A stretch of DNA of 8,675 nucleotides from SIG653 sp045577455. Lineage in GTDB: Bacteria; Bacillota; Clostridia; Oscillospirales; CAG-382. This document shows positions 1-6,172 of the stretch, in pieces (position 1 is the stretch's first letter; every line of letters starts with the position of its first letter). Position numbers and translations under genes: made by a program. Below the pieces are notes generated by a model that did no database searches, was not told where the DNA came from, and worked only from the letters and a program-made list of their open reading frames with translations. The DNA is taken from contig JAZNIJ010000017.1 in the NCBI GenBank assembly GCA_045577455.1, positions 1 to 8,675 of the forward strand, in the 5' to 3' direction.

Positions 1-60
1 GTCTTTCGTCTTTTTTCGTTGTTCAATTTTCAAGGTTCTTGCGCTCCCCTCGCGGACAGC
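1..60 (-). other. Start of a probable rRNA operon leader (partial, runs off the left edge)
   Basis: Read on the minus strand, the sequence after the promoter at 67-95 contains GCGCAAGAACCTTGAAAATT followed by GAACAACG. An element of the type CTTGAAAA(T/C)TGAA is characteristic, from general knowledge, of Firmicutes 16S leaders and 16S-23S spacers, where it takes part in long processing stems. The stretch is richer in G and C than the DNA beyond it and contains short self-complementary pieces (GCG...CGC). No mature 16S sequence is inside the window, so the rRNA assignment rests on this element and on the strength of the promoter. A leader of some other highly expressed stable RNA, such as a tRNA cluster, is the alternative. 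Confidence 0.6.
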
Positions 61-66
61 TTCGCT

Positions 67-95
67 ATTCTACCACACTTTTTCCATTTTGTCAA
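67..95 (-). promoter_or_regulatory. Strong sigma-A promoter, probably of an rRNA operon
   Basis: On the minus strand there is a perfect -35 box TTGACA (90-95), a 17-base spacer (73-89) and a -10 box TAGAAT (67-72), one base from consensus. Transcription would start near 59-60 and run left out of the window. The bases upstream of the -35 box (about 96-120) are almost all A on this strand, as expected of an UP element that contacts the RNA polymerase alpha subunit. Near-consensus boxes, ideal spacing and an A-rich upstream flank are typical of rRNA promoters in this phylum. Confidence 0.8.
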
Positions 96-290
96 TACCT
101 TTTTTCATTTTTTTTCGTTTTTTTTTCGATTTTTTTCTCCACCGTTTTTTTTGCCCCTTTTATCCCTGCTTTTTCCCTCTTTCACCCACTTTTCCGTTTT
201 GAGACTTTTTTGCTTTTTTCTTTATCTCTACCGCTTTTTGAGTTTTTTGCTTTTTTTTAATTTTATTTTTTGTTTTTTCGTTCAGGGTTG
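96..290. other. Long pyrimidine-rich (plus strand) tract between divergent transcription units
   Basis: The stretch between the leftward rRNA-like promoter and the dpaA promoter is dominated by T runs with scattered C. A hand count of 101-280 finds 29 purines in 180 bases, about 84% pyrimidine on the plus strand. Open frames across it encode only phenylalanine/leucine- or lysine-rich low-complexity peptides, so it is not coding. The part nearest position 96 can serve as an UP element for the leftward promoter. The rest has no recognised function; intrinsically bent or easily melted DNA is possible. Confidence 0.6.
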
Positions 291-307
291 GTGTGGTTGT
301 TTGGTTT

Positions 308-335
308 AACATTTTTTTCTTTCTAACATAGAATA
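308..335 (+). promoter_or_regulatory. Mother-cell sporulation promoter (sigma-K/sigma-E type) for dpaAB
   Basis: CATAGAATA at 327-335 fits the sigma-K -10 consensus CATAnnnTA exactly and is also one base from the sigma-E -10 box CATACAAT. Fifteen bases upstream, AACA (308-311) fits the short AC-centred -35 element of sigma-K promoters. Transcription would begin around 341-343, giving a leader of roughly 20 bases before the dpaA start with its ribosome binding site at 353-357. In Bacillus and Clostridioides the dipicolinate synthase genes are made in the mother cell under sigma-K, which agrees. Assignment to sigma-K rather than sigma-E is inference. Confidence 0.6.
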
Positions 336-364
336 ACAACAAACACAACAAAAGGAGTTTTTAC

Positions 365-1231
365 ATGACCAGTCCTGTTATTTGTATTTTGGGTGGCGAC
401 CTGAGGCAACTTACCGTTGCGAAGGAATTTTCCGTTTCCGGTTTCAGAACCGTTCTTTGTGGTTTTGACAAAACTAAAGATGTCCCCGACACTGTTGTTA
501 TTGAAAGCGATTATAAACAAGGGATACGAAGCAGTGATTATATCATTCTGCCTCTCCCATATACAAAAGATGGCAAGAACATTTCCTCTCCATTTTCTTC
601 TAATTTGATTCCCATTGATGAAATTGCAAGCATTGGGAAAGACAAAATCTTTTTTGGCGGAATGTTAGGTAACCGCACCTTTGGAAAAGCATCTTTCGAT
701 TATTACGAAAACGAGGAGCTCAAAATACTGAACGCCATCCCCACAGCAGAAGGGGCTTTATCCATTGCGCTTAACGAATCCACAGAAACCATCCACGGTT
801 GCAAAACTGCCGTTATTGGTTTTGGACGAATTGGAAAGATACTCGGCATCATGCTTCACAAGCTCAACTCTGATGTTTCCATTTTATATAGAAGCAACAA
901 GGATGATGCCTGGTGCAGCGCCTTTGGGCTTTCTGGTCATAACACAAGAGACATCAAGAAAACCCTCAAAGACAGAAAGATTATATTCAACACAGTACCT
1001 CATATTTTGCTGACAAAGGAAATACTTTCATCATTAAGGAAAGATGTTATTATCATCGACCTTGCATCATCTCCCGGCGGAGTTGACCTTGAAGAAGGGA
1101 AAAAGCAAGGGATAAACATCATAAAAGCACTCTCGCTCCCAGGAAAGCTATCTCCTGTTACCGCAGGCAAAGCAATTAAAAAGTGTATTTCCAACATTAT
1201 ATATGATAACAACTTATCGGAGGTAAACTGA
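365..1231 (+). CDS. dpaA: Dipicolinate synthase subunit A
   Basis: Probable NAD(P)-binding subunit of dipicolinate synthase (SpoVFA), which with DpaB converts a cyclic product of the lysine pathway (from aspartate semialdehyde plus pyruvate) to pyridine-2,6-dicarboxylate, the main small molecule of the spore core. The 288 residues open with a Rossmann-like strand (ICILGGDLRQL, 6-16). A central dinucleotide fold carries GFGRIG (152-157). Near the C-terminus are the family hallmarks DLASSPGGVD (232-241) and ALSLPGK (255-261), followed by the conserved P...TAG at 264-268. The length matches the family. The ATG has an AGGAG (353-357) seven bases upstream. The stop codon directly abuts the dpaB start, so the two subunits are probably translationally coupled. 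A mother-cell type promoter lies just upstream. Expected to act in the mother cell during late sporulation, with the product then moved into the forespore. Confidence 0.95.
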   Translation: MTSPVICILGGDLRQLTVAKEFSVSGFRTVLCGFDKTKDVPDTVVIESDYKQGIRSSDYIILPLPYTKDGKNISSPFSSNLIPIDEIASIGKDKIFFGGMLGNRTFGKASFDYYENEELKILNAIPTAEGALSIALNESTETIHGCKTAVIGFGRIGKILGIMLHKLNSDVSILYRSNKDDAWCSAFGLSGHNTRDIKKTLKDRKIIFNTVPHILLTKEILSSLRKDVIIIDLASSPGGVDLEEGKKQGINIIKALSLPGKLSPVTAGKAIKKCISNIIYDNNLSEVN

Positions 1232-1813
1232 ATGAAGATTCTTTTCGGGATTTGCGGGTCTTTTTGCTGCCACAAAGAAAGCGTTGCCGTTTTGGAAAAT
1301 CTTTGCTCCGCAGGACATCAAGTTACAACCACAATCTCCCATTCTGCCGCAACATTTGAAACCCGTTTCGGAAAATCGGGAAGTATTATAGAAAAAGCAA
1401 AAACAATAACGGGCAACGATCCACTATTAACAATTCCATCAGTTGAAAAAAACGTTACAAGCGGTGGCTTTGACTTGATGTTCATCTGCCCATGCACAGG
1501 AAATACCCTTAGCAAAATATCCCAAGGGGTAACAGATGGAGCCGTTACAATGGCAACAAAAGCTATGCTCAGAAACGGCAAGCCAATAGTTATCGCCTTT
1601 GCATCCAACGACGGACTATCTGGTAGCTTGAAAAACATCAGCAGCATAATAAACAGAAAAAACTTTTATTTTGTCCCACTCCGTCAGGATGATTATTTAA
1701 ACAAACCCCGCTCTCTTGTTTGCGATTTTTCCCTCTCCATTCCAACACTCAATAGCGCAATTTCAGGAAAACAGCTTCAACCAATTTTACTTTCACCGCA
1801 AAAGAAAGAATAA
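1232..1813 (+). CDS. dpaB: Dipicolinate synthase subunit B (flavoprotein-like)
   Basis: Second subunit of dipicolinate synthase (SpoVFB), 193 residues, with the fold of the flavoprotein/phosphopantothenoylcysteine decarboxylase superfamily. Visible hallmarks are the N-terminal strand and turn ILFGICGSFC (3-12), ETRFG (43-47), CPCTGNTLSK (86-95) followed by TD (101-102), RNGKPIVIAFASNDGL (114-129), YFVPLRQDD (146-154) and the C-terminal GKQLQP (179-184), all close to the Bacillus protein. The ATG begins at the base after the dpaA stop. Its ribosome binding site GGAGG (1219-1223) lies inside the end of dpaA. The next gene starts 12 bases downstream, so the operon continues. Works with DpaA in the mother cell; no missing segment is apparent. 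Confidence 0.94.
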   Translation: MKILFGICGSFCCHKESVAVLENLCSAGHQVTTTISHSAATFETRFGKSGSIIEKAKTITGNDPLLTIPSVEKNVTSGGFDLMFICPCTGNTLSKISQGVTDGAVTMATKAMLRNGKPIVIAFASNDGLSGSLKNISSIINRKNFYFVPLRQDDYLNKPRSLVCDFSLSIPTLNSAISGKQLQPILLSPQKKE

Positions 1814-1825
1814 CAAGGAGGCAAA

Positions 1826-2569
1826 ATGACTGTTTACTTAAGCCCCTCAACAAAAGATTATCAGATTTCTACGGTTACAGGGATTTCCGAAAAGGAGACA
1901 ATGAAGCTATTCTCTGAAGAAATTGCAAAAAATCTCGAAAATCTCGGAATATCTGTTTTCATTTCAAACACACCTCTCTCACCTTCACAATCCGCAACAG
2001 ACTCCAACTCCAAGGGTGCCGACTTCCACATCGCTCTTTCTTCCCTCAGGTCAACAGACAACGCTGAAAGAGGCGCAAGGATATATTACAGCTCAACAGA
2101 TGCACAAAGCAAAGATTATGCAGAAGCGGTTGCAGAAAGCTTGAAAGAAATATATCCAACCCCATCAACGGTCGAAGCAATTGCTAACGATTCCTTCATT
2201 GAGCTTATTGGCACTGATTCCCCTGCAATAATTATTTCCATAAGCAACCAGAACAACACCGATGATGTGAAATGGTTTTCGGAAAGCATGGGGGATATTG
2301 CACAAAACATAGCGGTTTCCGTTGGTAATATACTTGGAATAGAAAACAACACCAAACCTCTTACCGCACTTGGGATTGCAAGCTCACCCTCAGGATATGC
2401 CACGATAAGAAAAACTCCATCTCCATCAGCAAGGATAATTGGCAGAGTTCAAAACGGCTCTCCTGTGAGAATAATAGGCATGATAGGTGATTGGTATGCC
2501 ATAATTGCAAAATCAACAGAAGGTTATGTTCTTTCAGGGGAAATTACCGCAGAAACGCCCGAACAATAG
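1826..2569 (+). CDS. Degenerate N-acetylmuramoyl-L-alanine amidase (Amidase_3-like) with C-terminal SH3 domain
   Basis: The 247-residue protein has two parts. Residues 1-172 follow the layout of zinc-dependent Amidase_3 enzymes, which cut peptide stems from glycan strands. Residues 190-242 form a bacterial SH3 domain (IRKTPSPSARIIGRV, then GDWYAI and GYV), a cell-wall-binding module. Aligned by eye, the usual first histidine region is SPST (6-9). A glutamate region is kept (E22/E24). The LHSN motif is replaced by LSSL (71-74), so the expected zinc histidine is S72. The catalytic glutamate after PA is S138 in PAIIIS (133-138). It is therefore probably catalytically dead and may bind wall material. 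There is no signal peptide, so the product should stay in the cytosol of the producing cell, as the mother-cell lytic amidase CwlC does. AAGGAGG (1815-1821) precedes the ATG, and it lies 12 bases after dpaB in the same operon. Function unknown. Confidence 0.75.
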   Translation: MTVYLSPSTKDYQISTVTGISEKETMKLFSEEIAKNLENLGISVFISNTPLSPSQSATDSNSKGADFHIALSSLRSTDNAERGARIYYSSTDAQSKDYAEAVAESLKEIYPTPSTVEAIANDSFIELIGTDSPAIIISISNQNNTDDVKWFSESMGDIAQNIAVSVGNILGIENNTKPLTALGIASSPSGYATIRKTPSPSARIIGRVQNGSPVRIIGMIGDWYAIIAKSTEGYVLSGEITAETPEQ

Positions 2570-2597
2570 TTTCAAAATACGCTCGATGATTTACTGT

Positions 2598-2624
2598 TAT
2601 ACCCCTTTTTTATTAAAGGGTATA
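2598..2624. other. Hairpin downstream of the dpaAB operon
   Basis: TATACCC(C)TTT at 2598-2608 pairs with AAAGGGTATA at 2615-2624, giving a stem of about ten pairs with one bulged C and a short T-rich loop. It lies 28 bases after the stop of the amidase-like gene. No T run follows the stem on the plus strand, so it is not a canonical intrinsic terminator by itself. It may protect the mRNA 3' end or cooperate with the next hairpin. Confidence 0.45.
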
Positions 2625-2649
2625 TCACTTTGAAACTTGGTACATTCAA

Positions 2650-2694
2650 AATGAACTGTTACAGATGCATCTTTTGCATTTATAACAGTTCATT
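2650..2694. terminator. Probable bidirectional terminator between convergent genes
   Basis: AATGAACTGTTA (2650-2661) and TAACAGTTCATT (2683-2694) form a perfect 12-pair stem. After one mismatch it continues with a GU pair and ATGCA/TGCAT (2665-2669 with 2675-2679), closing on a TCTTT loop. On the plus strand it is followed by CCTTTTCC; on the minus strand a TTTT run overlaps the stem end. It sits between the rightward amidase-like gene and the leftward sigG gene, where a shared terminator is expected. The tails are short, so efficiency is uncertain. Confidence 0.6.
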
Positions 2695-2732
2695 CCTTTT
2701 CCACCTACTGACTATTTACTTCAAACAAAAAC

Positions 2733-3503
2733 TCAAAGCTCTGCTCTCATATGTTCAAGAGCGTTTTTTTCTATTCTTGAAACCTGTGCCTGAGAAATAC
2801 CCACCTCCGTTGCAACTTCTGTTTGAGTTTTCCCCTTAAAAAATCTGAGATTTATAATATCCCTTTCCCTGTCGCCCAGCTTATTCAAAGCATCCCTCAA
2901 AGCAATATCGGTTATCCATTTTTCATCCGTATTTTTATTATCGCTTATCTGGTCAAGAAGATAAATAGAATCTGTGCCGTCTGAATAAACAGGTTCAAAA
3001 ATTGAAACGGGGTCTACTATCGCTTCAAGAGCATTGACAACCGCCTCTATTTTTACTCCAAGATGCTTTGCAATCTCCGCATTAGACGGCTCACGGGACA
3101 ACTTTATTTGAAGCTCGTCCTTCGCCTGCAGAGCTTTATACGCCAAATCGCGAACAGAACGCGAAACTCTTATTGAATTGTTGTCCCTCAAATATCGCCT
3201 TATTTCTCCAACTATCATTGGAACGGCATATGTGGAAAATTTTACATCTAATGATATATCAAAGTTGTCAATTGCTTTAATCAGCCCTATGCACCCTACC
3301 TGAAACAAGTCATCTGGGTTTTCACCACGGTTTCCAAATCCCTGTAAAACGCTCAGCACCAGCTTCAGATTCCCCTTTATAAGGGTTTCTCGTGCATTGT
3401 TGTCGCCCTGTCTTGCCTTTTCCATTAGCAAAACTTTTTCTTCTTCCGACAAAACCTTTAGTTTTGCTGTGTTAATTCCGCATATTTCGACTTTGTTATA
3501 CAT
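2733..3503 (-). CDS. sigG: RNA polymerase sporulation sigma factor sigma-G
   Basis: Late forespore-specific sigma factor. The opening NKVEICGINTAKLKVL (3-18) is the signature of sigma-G and separates it from its relative sigma-F. Region 2 contains DDLFQVGCIGLIKAIDNFD (64-82) and FSTYAVPMIVGEIRRYLRDN (89-108), for core binding and -10 recognition. Region 3 follows, and region 4 ends with the helix-turn-helix GISQAQVSRIEKNAL (235-249) that reads the -35 box. The 256 residues match the family. An ATG six codons further upstream (3521) would put the ribosome binding site AGGGAGG (3509-3515) inside the gene, so the ATG at 3503, five bases after that site, is chosen. In Bacillus, sigG lies next to sigE and spoIIGA; here the upstream neighbour is an htrA-like gene. 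Regulation is expected through sigma-F and autoactivation. Confidence 0.95.
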   Translation of the reverse strand: MYNKVEICGINTAKLKVLSEEEKVLLMEKARQGDNNARETLIKGNLKLVLSVLQGFGNRGENPDDLFQVGCIGLIKAIDNFDISLDVKFSTYAVPMIVGEIRRYLRDNNSIRVSRSVRDLAYKALQAKDELQIKLSREPSNAEIAKHLGVKIEAVVNALEAIVDPVSIFEPVYSDGTDSIYLLDQISDNKNTDEKWITDIALRDALNKLGDRERDIINLRFFKGKTQTEVATEVGISQAQVSRIEKNALEHMRAEL

Positions 3504-3529
3504 AAAAACCTCCCTATGCATTGCAAAAC

Positions 3530-3558
3530 TATTTTGCCCAACACAGAGAGGAATATTT
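3530..3558 (-). promoter_or_regulatory. sigG: Possible sigma-F/sigma-G type promoter of sigG
   Basis: On the minus strand GGGCAAAATA (3530-3539) fits the sigma-F -10 pattern GGnrAnAnTw at all but one defined position. Fourteen bases further upstream is AAATA (3554-3558), a partial match to the GTATA/GCATA -35 element. A start near 3523 would leave about 20 bases of leader before the ATG at 3503, which agrees with the chosen start and would exclude the upstream ATG. The weak -35 and short spacer make this tentative. Confidence 0.3.
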
Positions 3559-3604
3559 CATTAAATTGTAAAATATCTTCCATCGAAATTACTGCAAAAT
3601 TTTT

Positions 3605-3632
3605 GAGCTGTTCCGTTTCGCCGAAACAGCCC
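3605..3632 (-). other. Hairpin between htrA-like gene and sigG
   Basis: On the minus strand GGGCTGTTTCG (3632-3622) pairs with CGGAACAGCTC (3615-3605), with two GU pairs and a GCGAAA loop. An alternative inner fold GTTTC/GAAAC is also possible. It lies about 37 bases after the htrA-like stop and 100 bases before the sigG start. The bases that follow are AAAAATTTT rather than a T run, so it is not a classical terminator. It could be a weak terminator, an mRNA-stabilising end or a processing site. Confidence 0.4.
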
Positions 3633-3668
3633 AATTTCCATTCAAAATCGATAAACAAGTTTTTTGAT

Positions 3669-4826
3669 TTATCCCTTGTCTTCACCGATAACAAGCACAA
3701 CATCAAGTGATGTGCTTCCACGCCAGATTTCCATAATCAATGTATCACCAACATTACAGTTGCTTAAAATTTCATTTAGACGGTTTGTTGTTGTTACAAC
3801 TTCCTCATTTACGGAATAAATATAATCCATAGGTTCAAGCCCTGCAATATCACCGCTTCCACCCGCATCAACCGAGCTTATATAAACGCCTATCCAGTCA
3901 ACACCATAATATCTTGCTTCTGCCTTGCTTGTTATATCTGCGGTTGAGATTCCAAGAGAAGGTCTACCCTTAACATAACCATAAACTATAATATCATCAA
4001 GAACCGCCTTAGCAACATCCGCAGGAATTGCAAAACCAAGACCCTCAGAGCTGCCATTCGAGTCTTTGGCAGCCACTATGCCTGCCAAATATCCCTGAGA
4101 ATCAAAAAGTCCGCCCCCTGAATTTCCCTCATTAAGAGAAGCATCGGTTTGAATCATTTCCATTTTCTCTTTATCAACAGTTACGGTTCTTGAAAGGGAG
4201 CTTATTATCCCCATGGAAACCGTTCCCGGGTATTTTCCTAATGCGTTTCCAACAGCAAAAACAAAATCTCCAACTCTTAATGTTGCAGAATTTCCAAACA
4301 CTGCAGGAACGAGCTTTTCTTCGGACTCTATTTTCAAAACTGCCAAATCGGTTTTTGCATCCTTGCCAACCAATTTTGCCTCTTTGCTACTTCCGTCATA
4401 AAGAACAACAGTTATCTTTTTTGCATTGCTTATAACATGACAGTTTGTTGCAATATAACCCGTATCGGAAACAATAATACCGCTTCCCGCTTCTTCCTCG
4501 GTATATTCACCATAAAAACCACTTGAATAGCTTGCCGTTGCAACTATTGAAACAATGCTTTTTTCCACCTTTTCAACAGCATCTGCCAACCCATATCTGA
4601 GATATTCTTCGGGAGTTTTATATATTTGAGAAATTGCATCAGACACATCAGTTCCCAAAAGCTGTTCATCTTCGGATGAGCTGATTTCAGATGACAATGA
4701 TATATCTTCTGCTGACACCTCGGAAGAAAATTTATCCGAAGATGCTTCGTTGCCCGAATTGCAAGCACTCATAAGCATTGAGGTGGCAAGCACAAAAATG
4801 AAAGATACAATAAAATTTCTTTTCAT
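3669..4826 (-). CDS. HtrA/DegP-like serine protease, lipoprotein, with one PDZ domain
   Basis: Surface-anchored quality-control protease. The N-terminus is a lipoprotein signal: KR, a hydrophobic stretch and MSAC with lipid-accepting Cys22. A serine/acid-rich linker (to about residue 65) lifts the catalytic domain from the membrane. The trypsin-like domain (about 85-285) holds the triad His130 (ATNCHVI), Asp160 (AKTDLAVL) and Ser236 (NEGNSGGG). A PDZ domain spans about 290-385 (start SLGI; GLEPMDYIYSVNEEVV). The 385-residue length is usual for Firmicutes HtrA, although most of these have a transmembrane anchor rather than a lipobox. The ATG two codons upstream (4832) sits one base from AGGAG (4834-4838), so the ATG at 4826, seven bases away, is preferred. 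The gene starts 20 bases after the kinase stop and is probably co-transcribed with the two-component genes, as target and effector of an envelope-stress response. Confidence 0.9.
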   Translation of the reverse strand: MKRNFIVSFIFVLATSMLMSACNSGNEASSDKFSSEVSAEDISLSSEISSSEDEQLLGTDVSDAISQIYKTPEEYLRYGLADAVEKVEKSIVSIVATASYSSGFYGEYTEEEAGSGIIVSDTGYIATNCHVISNAKKITVVLYDGSSKEAKLVGKDAKTDLAVLKIESEEKLVPAVFGNSATLRVGDFVFAVGNALGKYPGTVSMGIISSLSRTVTVDKEKMEMIQTDASLNEGNSGGGLFDSQGYLAGIVAAKDSNGSSEGLGFAIPADVAKAVLDDIIVYGYVKGRPSLGISTADITSKAEARYYGVDWIGVYISSVDAGGSGDIAGLEPMDYIYSVNEEVVTTTNRLNEILSNCNVGDTLIMEIWRGSTSLDVVLVIGEDKG

Positions 4827-4846
4827 ATGCATTCTCCTTTTCTCTG

Positions 4847-6157
4847 TTATCTTGAAACAGAATTTCCGCTTTCCTTGTTAAACCTCAGCGAAAATTCCGT
4901 ATAATCCGAATTACTTGTTACGGAAATTTTTGTTTCATGCTTTGTTGCTATGGTTTCCGCTATGGAAAGACCCAATCCATATCCTCCTTCTTCCCTTGCC
5001 CTTGATGCGCTGGCACGGTAGAAACGCTCAAACAAATGGGGGATATCTCTTGGAGAAATTGGCTCTCCTGTATTTTTGAATGATAGGGCACACTTGCCTC
5101 CTATTGATTTAAGAGAAACATCAATTGTTCCGTTTTCATTTGAATATTTCTGCGCATTATCAAGAAATATTCCCATAAGCTGCCTTATTTCTGTTTCGTT
5201 TCCCTTTATATATATATTTTCCTCAACTTCTTGATTAAGAGTTTTTCCCTTTTCGTAACATTTAATTTCAAAGTTAAGCAAGGATTCCGTCAGCACATCG
5301 CTGAGATTGAAAACTCGATGAGTGCATTCTCCCATTTTAACATTTTCATCGTCTGAACGCGCAAGATAAAGCATATCAGAAATAAGCTCCTTCATTCTGT
5401 CTGCTTCCGTCCTTGTACATTCAAGCCACTTTTTATGCTCGGGCTTTACATCCGACATATCCGACATCATTATATCTGTGCTTGAAATAATAATTGTAAG
5501 AGGTGTTTTCAATTCATGAGAAGCATCGGCGATAAACTGCTTTTGCTGTTGCCATGCTTTTTTTACAGGTCTTATGGAAACATTTGCAAGAATTATGCTG
5601 ATTATGAAAACAGCAATCAAGGATGCCGCAAGTATAAAGTAAAACCCCTCAACAAATTTTCTCGCATCAGTAATTTCTTCACGAGTATCAAGAAAAGAAA
5701 CATATGTATGCCTAACGCTGTGTTTTACATTATATCTAAAAGAAATATCCTCAAATGATATAACCCCTTCTCTTTTGGATTTTCTCAACGCCTCTTTTGC
5801 ATAATTCTCAAGAGTTTCTTTGTTTTTGGATGTTAAATTCTCCTTATAGTTGTATACCGAGATAAGATTTTCAGACATATCCAGCTTAACACAAAATATA
5901 GATGTGTTACCCGATGCATTGAATTTCATATCGTTTTCATTTGGTGTTAAAAATTTGTTTTCAGAAGGTTTATCATTATACCCTTGCTTTACCATATCTC
6001 TTTCGGGTAAAATGACAAAGGATTCTAATGCAGAGATACTTTCTTCTTTGATATTTTTGGTTAAATTGATATAAAGCGTTGAGAAAAAAACAATAAGAAC
6101 TATGGTTATTAACAAAAGGTTTGTTAAAACGAATTTAATTTTTAGTTTTTTTAACAT
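4847..6157 (-). CDS. Membrane sensor histidine kinase
   Basis: Sensor of the two-component system with the regulator directly upstream. Transmembrane segments at about 9-29 and 171-193 enclose an extracytoplasmic domain of about 140 residues with no recognised fold. The second segment leads through a very short linker (IRPVKKAWQQQKQF), with no full HAMP domain visible, into the phosphoacceptor box IADASHELKTP with His214. The ATP-binding domain has the N box FLDNAQKYS (Asn334), the F box LFERFYRA and the G box GGYGLGLSIA (391-400). It should be an active kinase. A GTG at 6169 lies against the AAGG; the ATG at 6157 has AGAAGGTG nine bases upstream and gives a typical MLKK start, so it is chosen. 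The gap to the regulator stop is 15 bases. The signal is unknown; envelope or secretion stress is inferred from the linked HtrA protease. Confidence 0.93.
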   Translation of the reverse strand: MLKKLKIKFVLTNLLLITIVLIVFFSTLYINLTKNIKEESISALESFVILPERDMVKQGYNDKPSENKFLTPNENDMKFNASGNTSIFCVKLDMSENLISVYNYKENLTSKNKETLENYAKEALRKSKREGVISFEDISFRYNVKHSVRHTYVSFLDTREEITDARKFVEGFYFILAASLIAVFIISIILANVSIRPVKKAWQQQKQFIADASHELKTPLTIIISSTDIMMSDMSDVKPEHKKWLECTRTEADRMKELISDMLYLARSDDENVKMGECTHRVFNLSDVLTESLLNFEIKCYEKGKTLNQEVEENIYIKGNETEIRQLMGIFLDNAQKYSNENGTIDVSLKSIGGKCALSFKNTGEPISPRDIPHLFERFYRASASRAREEGGYGLGLSIAETIATKHETKISVTSNSDYTEFSLRFNKESGNSVSR

Positions 6158-6172
6158 ACTTATCGGCACCTT

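Noticed and set aside
19..309. Open frames of 96 and 73 residues on the plus strand in the T-rich region
   Set aside because: Composed almost only of Phe, Leu and Ser from the pyrimidine tract, without a ribosome binding site or domain pattern, and overlapping a promoter on the other strand.
160..351. 63-residue lysine-rich frame on the minus strand
   Set aside because: Complement of the same low-complexity tract; no ribosome binding site or conserved motif, and it covers the dpaA promoter.
2598..2624. Considered as an intrinsic terminator for the dpaAB operon
   Set aside because: The T run lies inside the loop and none follows the stem, so it is recorded only as a hairpin; the next hairpin is the better terminator.
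2630..2839. 69-residue plus-strand frame over the intergenic hairpins and the sigG 3' end
   Set aside because: Spans the terminator hairpin and runs antisense to sigG; no convincing ribosome binding site or protein pattern.
3458..3721. 87-residue minus-strand frame between the htrA-like gene and sigG
   Set aside because: Overlaps the ends of both genes in another frame and has no family features; the gap is better explained as regulatory sequence.
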